From: GCA-2683135 sp964507445
GTDB lineage: Bacteria > Planctomycetota > GCA-002687715
DNA: 64,000 nt
Direction: 5' to 3'
Assembly (NCBI GenBank): GCA_964507445.1
Contig: CAZDQF010000012.1
Location: 1 to 64,000 of the forward strand
The notes beneath the pieces were generated by a model, which saw nothing but the letters and a program-made list of their open reading frames with translations, made no database searches and was not told the DNA's origin. The stretch's first letter is position 1; each line of letters opens with the position of its first letter. Of this stretch, positions 1 through 10,682 are shown piece by piece. The position numbers were made by a program, and so were the translations under genes.

Positions 1-62
1 GTGTCACCGTCAACAACATCAACTGGCCCAACGCCGACGGTTCCCTGATCAACGGGAACTGA
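1..62 (+). CDS. C-terminal end of a secreted protein, paralog of the next gene (partial)
   Basis: Reading from base 3, the frame gives the 19-residue tail VTVNNINWPNADGSLINGN and stops at 60-62. It matches the tail of the next gene (TVNNIQFPNADGSSMIVN) almost position by position, so the window opens at the end of a tandem paralog of the MAM-type secreted protein at 300-1871. The rest lies outside the window. A strong hairpin follows at 71-101. Function is unknown; a secreted, surface-associated role is inferred only from the neighbour. Confidence 0.7.
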   Translation, partial: VTVNNINWPNADGSLINGN

Positions 63-70
63 TCTTCGTG

Positions 71-101
71 GGTGCCCGAGCGACGATGTCGCGGGGGCAC
101 C
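71..101 (+). terminator. Hairpin after the partial gene
   Basis: GGTGCCC (71-77) pairs with GGGCACC (95-101). After a small internal loop, GCGAC (80-84) pairs with GTCGC (88-92), closing a 3-nt loop. It begins 9 bases after the stop codon and fits a transcription stop between the two tandem paralogs. There is no T-tract, so the mechanism is uncertain. Confidence 0.5.
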
Positions 102-239
102 ATCGTCTTACCTCGTCAGGGGGGTGGCCGAGACACAGGCCTGGGAAGAGGCCTTGTCTCATATCTGAGAATCTCATTGGCGGGTGATATTCTGAATAGG
201 ACTTTCCCGCCTTCAGTCGCCCGGAGCCCTCGCCTCCTT

Positions 240-248
240 CCCCCCCCC
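240..248. repeat. C9 homopolymer tract upstream of the MAM-type gene
   Basis: Nine consecutive C residues lie about 50 bases upstream of the ATG at 300, in the likely 5' leader. Such tracts are slippage-prone. Nothing else in 102-299 looks functional beyond the ribosome-binding site at 285-290. Confidence 0.4.
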
Positions 249-299
249 AAAGGAATGGCTTTGGTCGGCCCGTTTCTTCCCACCAAAGGACCCTTTCCC

Positions 300-1871
300 A
301 TGAAACCTGCTTCCTCGTTGCTCGTCGCGCTGACAGTCTTGGCGCTCACGGGTTCCGCATTTGCCCAGGAATCGTTCGACACCACTCCCCTCGGCGTTGG
401 TAGCGTCCCGGCCGGGTGGACGACTCCGCCCACTGGCGGGGCCAACCAGCCCTGGACCTGCCGTTTCGGGCAGACCCCTTCGGTCGGCACCGGACCTTCC
501 GGTGATCTCTGCGACGGCGGCAACTACCTGTACTGCGAGACGAGCGGTGCTGGTTCGTTGGGCACCTTCGTGCTGACCGCACCGGTGGGTACTCCCGCGG
601 GCAACCTGCAGTTTCACTACCACATGAGCGGCGAGACCATGGGTACCCTCATCGTGGAAGAGGACTCGGGCACCGGATTCCAGCAGCTGTGGAGCGCTGC
701 GGGCGATCAGACCAACCGCTGGCATGCCTCTCCTCAGATCGCGTGCGCGGGTGGCGACATCCGTTTCATCTACACCGCCGCTGGCGGCTTCACCGGTGAC
801 TGCGCCATCGACCAGATCTCGCTGCCCGGTGACCCGGACAATCTGCCCTACTTCACCGAGAACAACGCCCTGTCCACCTTGCTCATCAATGGCGGGACCA
901 ACGTCACGCTCTGCGAGGGTGACACCGTGACCGTCACCGCGGCGGCCAGCGCTGCCAACCCGGGCGCCCTGTTCGACGTCGGCGTCAACACCGGCACCAT
1001 CGTCTCCAGTTGCGGCGGCGGCGTGCAGTTGGCGAACGACGCCATCAACCTGCCCCTGTCCAGCTCGGTCTCCTTCCGTGGTGGCGCGTCCCCGAACCTG
1101 GCGCCCATGCAGGACGCGACCGGCGCGGTCTCGACGTTGAACCTGAGCTTCCTGGCCATCCAGACCGCTCCGATTCACATCCAGATGGGCCTGATCGACT
1201 TCGCCGATCCTGATGGCATCGCCATGAGCGGCGTGGCGTCCTTCTCCGCGAACCAGCTCTTCGGTGCGCTCACCCTCGGCGACGACGACAACATCCAGAT
1301 CACTGGTACGCCCCTGTGCGGCACCCCGTTCGTCCCGGTCAGCTTCTACGGAACGAGCTACGACCACTGCTTCATCAACTCCAACGGCGATGTGAGCTTC
1401 ATCATTGGTCACACCAACTTCCAGCCCACCGCCACCGACTGGCAGACCAACATGCCGCGGATCGGTGTCGGCACCGACCACCAGCCCAACTTCTACGGTT
1501 CCATCGCCTACACCCAGTTGGCGGACGGTTTCCGCGTCTCCTACGCCGACGTGGGTGAGTGGGGCACGGGCGGCGGCGTCACGGCGTCGTACGACATCGA
1601 GGTCTCCGCTTCTCAGGGCGCCTTGATCAGCGGCCTGACCGTCAACGGCACCTGGCTCACGTCGACCGTCGTCGGCATCTCCGCCGGCTCCATCGGCACC
1701 AACCCGCCCCTGGTGAGCTTCGACGCGGTCTCGGGTCTGGGCGCCATCGCCTCGAGCGTGATGGACAGTCGGATCGACGCGAACATCCTGGGGATGATCA
1801 CGGGCGCCGGCACCACGGTGAACAACATCCAGTTCCCGAACGCAGACGGCTCCTCGATGATCGTCAACTGA
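300..1871 (+). CDS. Secreted protein with N-terminal MAM-like domain
   Basis: This is a 523-residue exported protein of unknown role. The ATG at 300 is chosen because it follows AAAGGA (285-290) and opens a clear signal peptide (residues 1-23, ending SAFAQ); the frame is open further upstream without one. Residues about 26-175 read as a MAM-like domain: a TGPSGDLCDGGNYLYCE stretch, then FHYHMSGETMGTL, a WRHA-like tryptophan segment, and GDCAIDQISL at its end. The middle (about 185-350) is a Thr/Val-rich beta region. The C-terminal part carries INSNGDVSF and ADGFRVSYADV, resembling nidogen-type extracellular modules, but that match is weak. MAM domains are known from cell-surface adhesion proteins, so a surface or matrix role is inferred. 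The preceding partial gene is a paralog. Confidence 0.8.
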   Translation: MKPASSLLVALTVLALTGSAFAQESFDTTPLGVGSVPAGWTTPPTGGANQPWTCRFGQTPSVGTGPSGDLCDGGNYLYCETSGAGSLGTFVLTAPVGTPAGNLQFHYHMSGETMGTLIVEEDSGTGFQQLWSAAGDQTNRWHASPQIACAGGDIRFIYTAAGGFTGDCAIDQISLPGDPDNLPYFTENNALSTLLINGGTNVTLCEGDTVTVTAAASAANPGALFDVGVNTGTIVSSCGGGVQLANDAINLPLSSSVSFRGGASPNLAPMQDATGAVSTLNLSFLAIQTAPIHIQMGLIDFADPDGIAMSGVASFSANQLFGALTLGDDDNIQITGTPLCGTPFVPVSFYGTSYDHCFINSNGDVSFIIGHTNFQPTATDWQTNMPRIGVGTDHQPNFYGSIAYTQLADGFRVSYADVGEWGTGGGVTASYDIEVSASQGALISGLTVNGTWLTSTVVGISAGSIGTNPPLVSFDAVSGLGAIASSVMDSRIDANILGMITGAGTTVNNIQFPNADGSSMIVN

Positions 1872-1903
1872 TCGGGACGACCACTCTCGAAGGCGTTGAC
1901 AGT

Positions 1904-1942
1904 CGAACAGGCCGGGTCGCTTCGTGCGGCCCGGCCTGTTCG
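1904..1942. terminator. Bidirectional terminator-like hairpin
   Basis: A perfect 13-bp inverted repeat (1904-1916 with 1930-1942) with a 13-nt loop sits between the convergent MAM-type gene (+) and HAD-like gene (-). The arms are symmetric, so it could serve both genes. No T-run follows. Confidence 0.65.
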
Positions 1943-1969
1943 CGTAGGTGAAGAGTGGGGGCTGATGGC

Positions 1970-2389
1970 TCAGTCAGCTTCGGCCTGCTCCCGATGCTGC
2001 TCCCAGGTAGCGAGCAGCTTGTCGAGGGTGGCCTGGGTGACCCCGTCTCTCCGGTTCACCGGGATCAATCGATCGGAGCAGCGCTCGTCAGACAACCGGA
2101 GCAGGTCCGCCGGGCTCGGGTTGTCATCCACCCAGTAGAACGGACGATCAAAGTCGATGGCGGAGCACTTGCCGAGGGCGTGTCGGTGAGGGACGAACTC
2201 CGCGTCCATGCCCAACCTGGCAGCGACCCGCATGGCGTTGTGCTCCTCCAGGGACGTGAGGAGCTTGAGCTCGAAGAGATCCTTCGCGCCGTCGACGAAG
2301 GCCTGCGCCCCGGCGGCGATGGTCATCTCGCCACCCTTTTCGAGGACCAGGGTGCCGACCACGTCGAGATACAAGAGGGGTTTGGTCAT
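1970..2389 (-). CDS. HAD-like small protein with atypical motif I
   Basis: A 139-residue cytoplasmic protein resembling a minimal haloacid dehalogenase-fold protein. It opens with LLYLDVVGTLV (residues 5-15), the position of HAD motif I (DxDGT), but the second Asp, the usual general acid/base, is Val (D9-V-V-G-T). A late VDDNPSPADL stretch matches the acidic motif IV that holds Mg. The cap is absent, and the protein is shorter than typical HAD phosphatases (about 200 or more residues). Either it is a reduced HAD with altered chemistry or a non-catalytic relative. No close Shine-Dalgarno precedes the ATG. It is likely transcribed with or after the membrane protein gene upstream (2426-3019), 36 bases away. 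Confidence 0.6.
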   Translation of the reverse strand: MTKPLLYLDVVGTLVLEKGGEMTIAAGAQAFVDGAKDLFELKLLTSLEEHNAMRVAARLGMDAEFVPHRHALGKCSAIDFDRPFYWVDDNPSPADLLRLSDERCSDRLIPVNRRDGVTQATLDKLLATWEQHREQAEAD

Positions 2390-2425
2390 GGGATATGGGC
2401 AGGGTAGGTCCGGAGCCGGGTTCTC

Positions 2426-3019
2426 TCAAGCCCCTCCGCTTCGGGCTCGTTGCCGGAGCCCCAGCAGGGGGATGGCCAGCGCCAGCAGGAGTCCTGCCTG
2501 CGGCAAATACAGCCAGACGGGTTGGACGGGAGGGTTGTCGATGACCAGGGGTACGCAGGCCATCAGCGGGGCGGCCACCATGACCGCCCGGAGGGCTACG
2601 GGAGTCTCCGCCCAGACCCCACGGAGGGTGCCGACGCTGCGCCTCTCCATGGCGGCCTTGCCGGTCCTGGCACGCATGAGGGCGTGGTACAGCCCGTGGA
2701 AGTTGATGCCCTGGCGGACGACGTAGATGCTGAACAAGGCGGACCACTTGGTGAAGGTCCAGCCCACGTAGTCCTCAGCCGGGACGTTCTCGTCGTAGAG
2801 GAGGGTGGTGATGGAGCGGATCCCCAGCACCAGGAGGCCCAGGTCGAACACGGCGAACAGGAAGATGCCGCGGTGATGCTCGGCCGTGGTCGAAACGGTG
2901 CCACGGTGTCGCCGCTCCGCTGCCTCAAGGTAGATCGCCTTCTGGTAGACGCCCACCAGCCGGCCGGTGAACCACCAGCCCCCCAGCCATAGTAGAACGC
3001 CTCCAGCTGCCCAGGTCAT
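2426..3019 (-). CDS. Integral membrane protein, unknown
   Basis: A 197-residue protein with about four hydrophobic segments: residues 2-24, about 52-72, a weaker one near 90-108, and two near the C-terminus (about 143-160 and 166-188). The loops are rich in Arg and charged residues. I recognise no family. A GAGG sequence lies a little upstream of the ATG at 3019. The HAD-like gene follows on the same strand. No function can be given. Confidence 0.6.
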   Translation of the reverse strand: MTWAAGGVLLWLGGWWFTGRLVGVYQKAIYLEAAERRHRGTVSTTAEHHRGIFLFAVFDLGLLVLGIRSITTLLYDENVPAEDYVGWTFTKWSALFSIYVVRQGINFHGLYHALMRARTGKAAMERRSVGTLRGVWAETPVALRAVMVAAPLMACVPLVIDNPPVQPVWLYLPQAGLLLALAIPLLGLRQRARSGGA

Positions 3020-3143
3020 GCCTCGTATCCTCGATCACAACGGGTGATCCAGAGCCGAGTATACCGTACAAGGCTGCCGGTCATTGATCTCCGAAGGTCG
3101 GTTGCGCAGGCTTCTGAGGGTTCATCGTTGAGAGGAGCGTCCC

Positions 3144-3509
3144 ATGTCCGGGTTCACTTTGGTGACGGAGCCGACTCGTATTCCCGTTCCGGGAGGCAAG
3201 CTGATCGAAGAGCTGTTCGGCGAGGTGAGCACGGGGACCAGGGCGTTCTCCCTGGCCCACATGGTCGCTCCGCCGGGTTGGTCGGAGCCGCCTCAAAGGC
3301 CTGACTTCGGCGAGTTGACCATCATGCTGCGGGGGGTGATGCGGGTAGAAGTGGAGGAGTCCTCGGTGGATGTCTCCGCCGGCCAGGCGATCTGGACCGA
3401 ACCGGGCCGACGTGTCCGATACAGCAACCCCTTCGACCAGGAGAGCGAGTACTACGCCGTGTGCATGCCGGCGTTCACTCCGGGCGGTGCGAACAGGGAG
3501 CAAGGCTGA
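3144..3509 (+). CDS. Cupin-domain protein
   Basis: A 121-residue single-domain protein preceded by AGGAG five bases before the ATG. The sequence folds as a small cupin barrel: GWSEPPQRPDFGELTIMLRG (about 45-64) is cupin motif 1 with a Glu and few His, and SVDVSAGQAIWTEPGRRVRY covers the following turn and motif 2. The usual HxH metal ligands are largely replaced, so metal binding is doubtful. It looks like the small sugar/ethanolamine-type cupins, but the substrate cannot be read from sequence. It stands alone with a terminator-like hairpin overlapping its stop. Confidence 0.7.
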   Translation: MSGFTLVTEPTRIPVPGGKLIEELFGEVSTGTRAFSLAHMVAPPGWSEPPQRPDFGELTIMLRGVMRVEVEESSVDVSAGQAIWTEPGRRVRYSNPFDQESEYYAVCMPAFTPGGANREQG

Positions 3510-3529
3510 GCCCGTGACCGGCTCTTTTC
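3508..3529 (+). terminator. Rho-independent terminator after cupin gene
   Basis: GAGCC (3508-3512) pairs with GGCTC (3520-3524) around a 7-nt loop and is followed directly by TTTT. The hairpin overlaps the stop codon of the cupin gene. Confidence 0.5.
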
Positions 3530-3631
3530 TCCACCCCCCAGGGCGTCGTAGCATGGCGGGGTCGGTCGAGCGGTCGTCGTGGCTTTGCGTGGCGCCACGT
3601 GGCCCTGTCGCGGATCGGGAGTGAGGTTGTC

Positions 3632-4420
3632 ATGAAGTGGACGCGTCGTCTTGGGTTCTTGGTCTTGTTGCTGGTCATCCTGGTCGTGGTGGGCTTGTTC
3701 TACATCGACGACATCGCCAAGAAGGCCATCGAGGCGGGTGGCGAGAAGGCGCTCGGGGTCACCACCACCGTAGAAGGGTGTGATGTCCGCGTGTTCTCCG
3801 GGACCTTCGGGCTCGATGAGCTGCGGATAGCGAACCCCCAGGGGTTCAAAGAGGAGGACTTCCTGTCCCTGGGAGCTGCCGAGGTGGACGTGCCCGTTGG
3901 CGCGCTGCTCTCGGGTGACAAGATCCACATCCCGAAGCTCGAGCTTGAGGGGATCAGGCTGAATCTGGTGCACGGCGTCGCCGGGTCCAATTACGGGACC
4001 ATCATGGACAACCTGAAGGGGTACTACGAGGCCAGCAAGTCGAAGAGTGGCGAAGGGAAGCGGTTCGCCATCGACAGCCTCGTCATCCAGGATGTAGAGA
4101 TCAAGGTGGTCCCCATGGAGGAGCTCTTCACGGCGGTGACCATCCCGCTGCCGCGCCGTGAGTTTCGCGGGCTGGGGAGCGACAGCAGCAAGGGGCTGCT
4201 GCTGGCAGAGATCCTCGGGGTGGTCGTGGAGGCGATCCTGCGGGACGCCAGCGTGAGCACCGACATGCCGAAGCTCGTGGGCGTCGGGCTCAAGTCCCGT
4301 CTCGGCAAGATCAACATGCTCACGGCCTTCGGCGCCAGCGTCTTCGAACAACTGCCGGAGGACATCATCAAGGGCGTCAAGAACCTGGGGTCCCGTATCC
4401 CCGGTCTCGGGGGCAAGTGA
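3632..4420 (+). CDS. AsmA-like exported/membrane-anchored protein
   Basis: A 262-residue protein. The ATG at 3632 follows a good GGAGTGAGG ribosome-binding site; an earlier in-frame ATG at 3599 lacks one. An N-terminal membrane anchor (residues about 7-28, rich in Leu and Val) is followed by a periplasmic region whose pattern (VTTTVEGCDVRVFSGTFGL, then ELRIANPQGF, LELEGIRLNL) matches the N-terminal module of AsmA/DUF748 proteins. Those span the envelope and are linked to lipid transport or outer-membrane assembly. This copy is short and has one module only. The C-terminus (about 190-262) is Gly/Leu-rich and partly helical. It is a single gene. Confidence 0.65.
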   Translation: MKWTRRLGFLVLLLVILVVVGLFYIDDIAKKAIEAGGEKALGVTTTVEGCDVRVFSGTFGLDELRIANPQGFKEEDFLSLGAAEVDVPVGALLSGDKIHIPKLELEGIRLNLVHGVAGSNYGTIMDNLKGYYEASKSKSGEGKRFAIDSLVIQDVEIKVVPMEELFTAVTIPLPRREFRGLGSDSSKGLLLAEILGVVVEAILRDASVSTDMPKLVGVGLKSRLGKINMLTAFGASVFEQLPEDIIKGVKNLGSRIPGLGGK

Positions 4421-4464
4421 CGGTGGACTGAACAGACGCGTCGGCCCTGGCGCCTCGCTGGACC

Positions 4465-6318
<1,854 letters not shown>

Positions 6319-6438
6319 GGTGCGTCGAGCGAGGACAGGGCAGACAAGAGACCACACAAGATTACCACCATGGGTTCGTCATGCGAAACCTGTTTGCGTC
6401 GGCAACTATCGGCTGCGGCCGAGTGCCCGGGCCCGGTT

Positions 6439-7245
6439 TCAGCCCCCCTTTGCAGGCTCAGGCTTACCGAGGGCGCGCTTGATGACGAATTCCGTCAACC
6501 GACGGGACTCGAACCACCCTCGCCACATGTCATGGCCCTTGTCCTTGACCACAATGACGTCGACGGGCCCTCCCAGGGCCGTGTACCGCTTGCGGAGCAA
6601 CTCGGAGTTCTTGCCTGACGGGACCACGGTGTCCTGATCACCGTGGATGTGGAGGATGGGCACTCTGGCTCTCGCGAGTCCTGTGAGGCGGTCGATGGGG
6701 TTGTGTCTCCGTAGCTGTTCTCGCAGGTTCGCGGGGCTCATCCCGTACGCTCCGGCAGCGCGGTCGATCCCTGGGTAGCTGGCGATGTTGCAGACGGGGT
6801 AGATGCCAGCGATTCCGCCGACGCTCTTGGGATGCGCGGCGGCCCACGCATAGAGCATCAGGCCTCCGCGGCTGCGGGCGAGCAGGACCGGCTTGTCCGC
6901 GTAACCGCGCTTGTTCGTCAGGTGGCGGTAGAGCGCTTCGTAGCCGGCCCGTCCGTTCGGGCTCCCGTAGGACTCTCCCACGTCGACGCCGGCGATGGAA
7001 ATCCCGGCAGCGAGGAACTGCTTGAACATCCAGACCTCAGCCTTCGCGGGCAACCGCTTGAGGGTCGGCGCGTACCAGACCCAGGGTCTCTGCGTGCTGA
7101 CCCGTTCTGTGGCAGCAGGCTCGATGACGAATGCGGTGCGTCCGGCCACCGTAAACACCGTCCCCGGGAGCGGTAGCGATTTGGATTGCGCGGAGAGCCC
7201 GCAGGCGAAGGACAGCATCGCGAAGACAGGGAGGGGCGTTCTCAT
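6439..7245 (-). CDS. Secreted alpha/beta hydrolase
   Basis: A 268-residue exported serine hydrolase. The ATG at 7245 is preferred over a GTG at 7254 because GGAG lies eight bases before it. Signal peptide residues about 1-20 end LSAQ. The nucleophile elbow is ARSRGGL (Ser in SRGG), the acid is in HGDQDTVVP and the catalytic His in KDKGHDMW. The layout resembles dienelactone hydrolase/prolyl-oligopeptidase-type esterases; the substrate is unknown. It is divergent from the S9 peptidase at 7458 across a 212-base region that must hold both promoters, though I cannot pick clear boxes there. Confidence 0.8.
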   Translation of the reverse strand: MRTPLPVFAMLSFACGLSAQSKSLPLPGTVFTVAGRTAFVIEPAATERVSTQRPWVWYAPTLKRLPAKAEVWMFKQFLAAGISIAGVDVGESYGSPNGRAGYEALYRHLTNKRGYADKPVLLARSRGGLMLYAWAAAHPKSVGGIAGIYPVCNIASYPGIDRAAGAYGMSPANLREQLRRHNPIDRLTGLARARVPILHIHGDQDTVVPSGKNSELLRKRYTALGGPVDVIVVKDKGHDMWRGWFESRRLTEFVIKRALGKPEPAKGG

Positions 7246-7457
7246 GGCAGACACTCCGGAAGAAGCGAGGAGAGGCGAGGATCATCAGCACGCGGCAGCG
7301 GTCGCTCCCAGACCCTACACGGGAGTGAGTCGGCCGGGTCGTCGCGAGTGTCGTGGCAGACGGTCGTGACGCACGTCGTCGCACCGGAGCGTGCAAGTCG
7401 TCCGGATTCATGTGTCGGAGTAGGATGCTCGCCTCACCGTTGATCAGGAGTCATTTC

Positions 7458-9476
7458 ATGGTTCGTTGTTTCCTCCTCTTCCTGTGTTGCGGCTCGTTGT
7501 TGGCACAAGCGCCGCTCACTCCGATCCAGACGGTCAAGCTGAGCCGGGTCTCGTCGCCCGTGGTGAGCCCTGACGGACAGCACGTCGCCTTCTTCCGCTC
7601 CGTCCCCCGGTTGGCGGGAGATGCTCCAGGAGGCGCATACCGCCACCTGTGGGTCATCCCAGCGGACGGGCGCCCGGGCGACGAACGCCGACTCATCGGC
7701 GGTAAACGGGCGGCCCGCGGGGTGGCCTTCCGACCGGATGGGTCCTCCATCTCCATGCTGGATGTGCGCGACGCGGGTCAGTCGGAGGTGTTCGAGCTGC
7801 CCCTCGCCGGTGGAGAGCCGGTTCGGGTCACGAAGACACCTGCGGGCGTGCGGTCCTACAAGTGGAGCCCGGACGGCGGCCTCATCGCATTCACGGCTTC
7901 GGACCCGGCGCCCAAGAGCCGCGGTGCGGCGCGGCGCATGGGCTTCAAGCAGGAGGTGTTCGAGGAAGACTGGACCCACGTGAGCCTGTGGGTCTGGGAC
8001 GTGGAGGCCGGCGAGGCCAGGAAGCTGACCGAGGGCAAGTCGGTGCTGGGCTACGCATGGGCTGCTGACGGGTCGAAGCTGGCGATCAACGCCTCTCCAC
8101 GCAACCTGGTGGACGACTCCTACATGTTCGGCCGGCTGTGGACCGTGGACCTGAAGTCCGGCGAGGTCACCAAGCTGGTGGAGAACCACGGCAAGCTCGG
8201 GGCCTTCGCCTGGTCTCCTGACGGGACCCGGCTCGCGTACATCGGCGCCCAGAACCCGCGGGACCCCCACGCCGGGATGCTCTATGTGGTCGACGCCGCC
8301 ACGGGGAAGGTGACGCCGTTCGACGACGGATTCCGTGGCACCTTCCACACCGTTGGGTGGTCATCCAACGACGTCATGGAGGGCGTCCTCAGCCGCGGCG
8401 TTCACACCCACCGCTACCGCATCCGACCGGGCATGTTCCTGGACACGGAGCCTACGGGCGTGGCCTGTCGTGACGTGGTGGTGGGCTCCGGTGGTGCGGC
8501 CTTCGGAGCGGGCTCGACCCCGAGTCACCCTGAAGAGCTGTTCCGGTTCACCACCGCTGGTCCGCCGATCCGCATGACCAACTCCAACCCATGGCTCTCG
8601 CAGGCCGCCCTCGGTCAGCAGACGGTGGAGCGCTTCAAGGCTCGGGACGGCCTGGAGATCGAGGGGCTCCTGATCCACCCGGTGAAGCGGGCAGAGGGCG
8701 CTCTCGCGCCGCTGGTCATCGTCGCCCACGGCGGGCCCGAATCCCACTTCTCCAACGGCTGGCTCACCTCCTATGGCAACTGGGGGCAGATCCTCGCCGG
8801 TCGCGGGTACTACGTGTGGTATCCCAACTACCGTGCGAGCACCGGGTACGGGGTCCAGTTCGTCATGGCGGATCACGGCGACCCCATGGGGGGCGAATTC
8901 AACGACCACATCGACGCCGTCTCCCACTTCGCGAAGCGGGGGTTGATCGACCCCAAGCGCGTGGGCATCGGCGGCGGTTCCTACGGCGGCTACACGGCGG
9001 CCTGGGCGGCGACCCGGCACACGGACCTGTTCGCCGCGGCCGTGAGCTTCGTCCCGTTCGTGGACATCCAGACCAAGTGGATGACGTCCGACATCCCATG
9101 GGAGTTCTACTACGTCCACTACGAGGAGAAGTGGCCGTGGCAGCAGGAGGCCTTCCTGAGCGAGCGCAGCCCGCTGACCTTCGCCGCCCAGTGCCGTACG
9201 CCGCTGCTGCTGCTCGGCGGGGATCGGGACACCCGCGTTCATCCGAGCCAACCCCACATGCTGTATCGGGCGGTCAAGATGGGCACCGCGACGCCGGTGC
9301 GTTACATCCGTTACCCCGGTGAAGGGCACGGCAACCGGGTCAACACCAACCGCTACGACTACCTCATCCGGACCCTGCGTTGGTTCGATCACTACCTGGG
9401 CGGCGAGGGGCGACGGATGAACCCGCCGCCGCCGGTGGATCTGGATTACTCGGACTGGGCCGCCACCGCCAGATGA
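7458..9476 (+). CDS. S9 family prolyl oligopeptidase-type peptidase
   Basis: A 672-residue secreted peptidase. The ATG at 7458 follows CAGGAG with 7-nt spacing and starts a signal peptide ending SLLAQ. Residues about 20-380 are a WD40-like (PD40/TolB) propeller with repeated SPDG turns. Residues about 400-672 are the hydrolase domain with Ser508 (GGGSYGGYT), the Asp in GGDRDTRVH (589 or 591) and His624 (GEGHGNR). This is the arrangement of dipeptidyl- and acylaminoacyl-peptidases. It probably trims peptides outside the cytoplasm. Its stop is 7 bases from the convergent DNRLRE gene. Confidence 0.92.
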   Translation: MVRCFLLFLCCGSLLAQAPLTPIQTVKLSRVSSPVVSPDGQHVAFFRSVPRLAGDAPGGAYRHLWVIPADGRPGDERRLIGGKRAARGVAFRPDGSSISMLDVRDAGQSEVFELPLAGGEPVRVTKTPAGVRSYKWSPDGGLIAFTASDPAPKSRGAARRMGFKQEVFEEDWTHVSLWVWDVEAGEARKLTEGKSVLGYAWAADGSKLAINASPRNLVDDSYMFGRLWTVDLKSGEVTKLVENHGKLGAFAWSPDGTRLAYIGAQNPRDPHAGMLYVVDAATGKVTPFDDGFRGTFHTVGWSSNDVMEGVLSRGVHTHRYRIRPGMFLDTEPTGVACRDVVVGSGGAAFGAGSTPSHPEELFRFTTAGPPIRMTNSNPWLSQAALGQQTVERFKARDGLEIEGLLIHPVKRAEGALAPLVIVAHGGPESHFSNGWLTSYGNWGQILAGRGYYVWYPNYRASTGYGVQFVMADHGDPMGGEFNDHIDAVSHFAKRGLIDPKRVGIGGGSYGGYTAAWAATRHTDLFAAAVSFVPFVDIQTKWMTSDIPWEFYYVHYEEKWPWQQEAFLSERSPLTFAAQCRTPLLLLGGDRDTRVHPSQPHMLYRAVKMGTATPVRYIRYPGEGHGNRVNTNRYDYLIRTLRWFDHYLGGEGRRMNPPPPVDLDYSDWAATAR

Positions 9477-9483
9477 CGGCGGC

Positions 9484-10587
9484 TCAGCCGATACGGATGA
9501 CGATGGCGTTGCTGGTGACGACCCCGGTTCCGCCCACGGACGTGGCTTGTGCGTGGATACGGCTGCCCACGAGGAAAGGGAGATTGGGCAGCGACACCGG
9601 CAGGGAGACGCCGCCGGCAGCGTCCAGGGGCAAGGGTCCGATGGGCGAGGCCCCCGCTGCGATCTGGGCGATGGCGGACGTCAGGTCGATCCAGGCCAGG
9701 CAGGACAGCTCCGGCACCACCACCGGGGCGTTGGCCACGGCGTCCGCCAGGAAGAACTCGGCGAGGCCGGCCGGGTGGCCGTTGGCCACGATGGCGTTGA
9801 ACGTCCCGCCGATGACCGGGGGGGCGGAGATGGACAGGGCGTAGCCCGGTCCGCCGCTGGCCACAGGGCAACCGAATCCGCTGGAGGTGACGGAGGCCCC
9901 CGACGGCGGGAGGAACGTCACGTTGAGCAGCGGACGGGTGGCGGCCTCCGGGTGCTCCCTCGAGCGGAAACGCTTGGACTCCGGCGTGGCGAGTCCCGGG
10001 CTGTCCAGCAGCCATCCGAAGTTGGAGCCCGGGTTGTCGAGCCATCCCTGGACATCGCCGACCATGGTCGTCCCCGACCAGGTGTAGAGGCCGTTCTGGT
10101 CGACGGTGGTCGTGGCGCTGGGTGCGGCGATGAAGTCACCGCCCGGTGTGTTCCAGAAGGACGAGGGGGAGAAGGCGTGGAGCCAGGTGGCGTCTCCCGT
10201 GGTGGCCGCGGCGCCGTTTCCTCCGCCGGTCCCGGGCCCCATGCCGCCGCCCGCCAGGGAGGTGCCCTCGCCCCAGTCCTGGGTCAGCGGGTGCAGGGTC
10301 ACCGTCGTGGCGCCGGCGATGGTCAGGTCCATCTCCATGGTCAGCGTCACGGATTGAATGGTGGACCCCCCTGGGATGCTGGCGGCGATGTCGAACGCCA
10401 GCACGGCGTGCCGGTCGCTCCCCTGATTGGTCTGGCCGACGAAGACGTGGGGTCCGGCGCCGTTGCTGAGGGAGCCGAAGGCGCTCTGGAACAGGGTGTT
10501 GTCCTTCGACGGCGGGATCAGGGAGGTCTGGGGCTGCGCCCACAGGAGGATCGCCAGGAGTGAGAACGCGGTTGATTGACGGATCAT
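9484..10587 (-). CDS. Secreted DNRLRE-domain protein
   Basis: A 367-residue exported protein; the ATG has GGAG upstream and a signal peptide (about 1-18, ending LLWAQ). Residues about 25-225 match DNRLRE-type beta domains: SKDNTLFQS at the start, RHAVLAFDI, then TIQSVTLTMEMDLT, and a VQGWLDNPGSNFGWLL segment. These are found in large surface proteins that bind carbohydrate or form stalks. The last about 140 residues are the recurrent C-terminal beta module (see the genes at 4465 and 57993). Function is inferred as surface or extracellular. Confidence 0.8.
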   Translation of the reverse strand: MIRQSTAFSLLAILLWAQPQTSLIPPSKDNTLFQSAFGSLSNGAGPHVFVGQTNQGSDRHAVLAFDIAASIPGGSTIQSVTLTMEMDLTIAGATTVTLHPLTQDWGEGTSLAGGGMGPGTGGGNGAAATTGDATWLHAFSPSSFWNTPGGDFIAAPSATTTVDQNGLYTWSGTTMVGDVQGWLDNPGSNFGWLLDSPGLATPESKRFRSREHPEAATRPLLNVTFLPPSGASVTSSGFGCPVASGGPGYALSISAPPVIGGTFNAIVANGHPAGLAEFFLADAVANAPVVVPELSCLAWIDLTSAIAQIAAGASPIGPLPLDAAGGVSLPVSLPNLPFLVGSRIHAQATSVGGTGVVTSNAIVIRIG

Positions 10588-10682
10588 CAGGTGTCTCCGG
10601 TGCCGGTTAGGGGACCGGTGTGGTGCGCGGCAGGCCTCGGTCAGCCGTCACAGATGGTAGTGACATCTGGCATGATGATCCC

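Noticed and set aside
213..1481. Long minus-strand open frame opposite the MAM-type gene
   Set aside because: It is an antisense shadow in high-GC sequence: no signal peptide, no domain, and Arg/Gly/Val-biased content; the plus-strand gene is clearly real.
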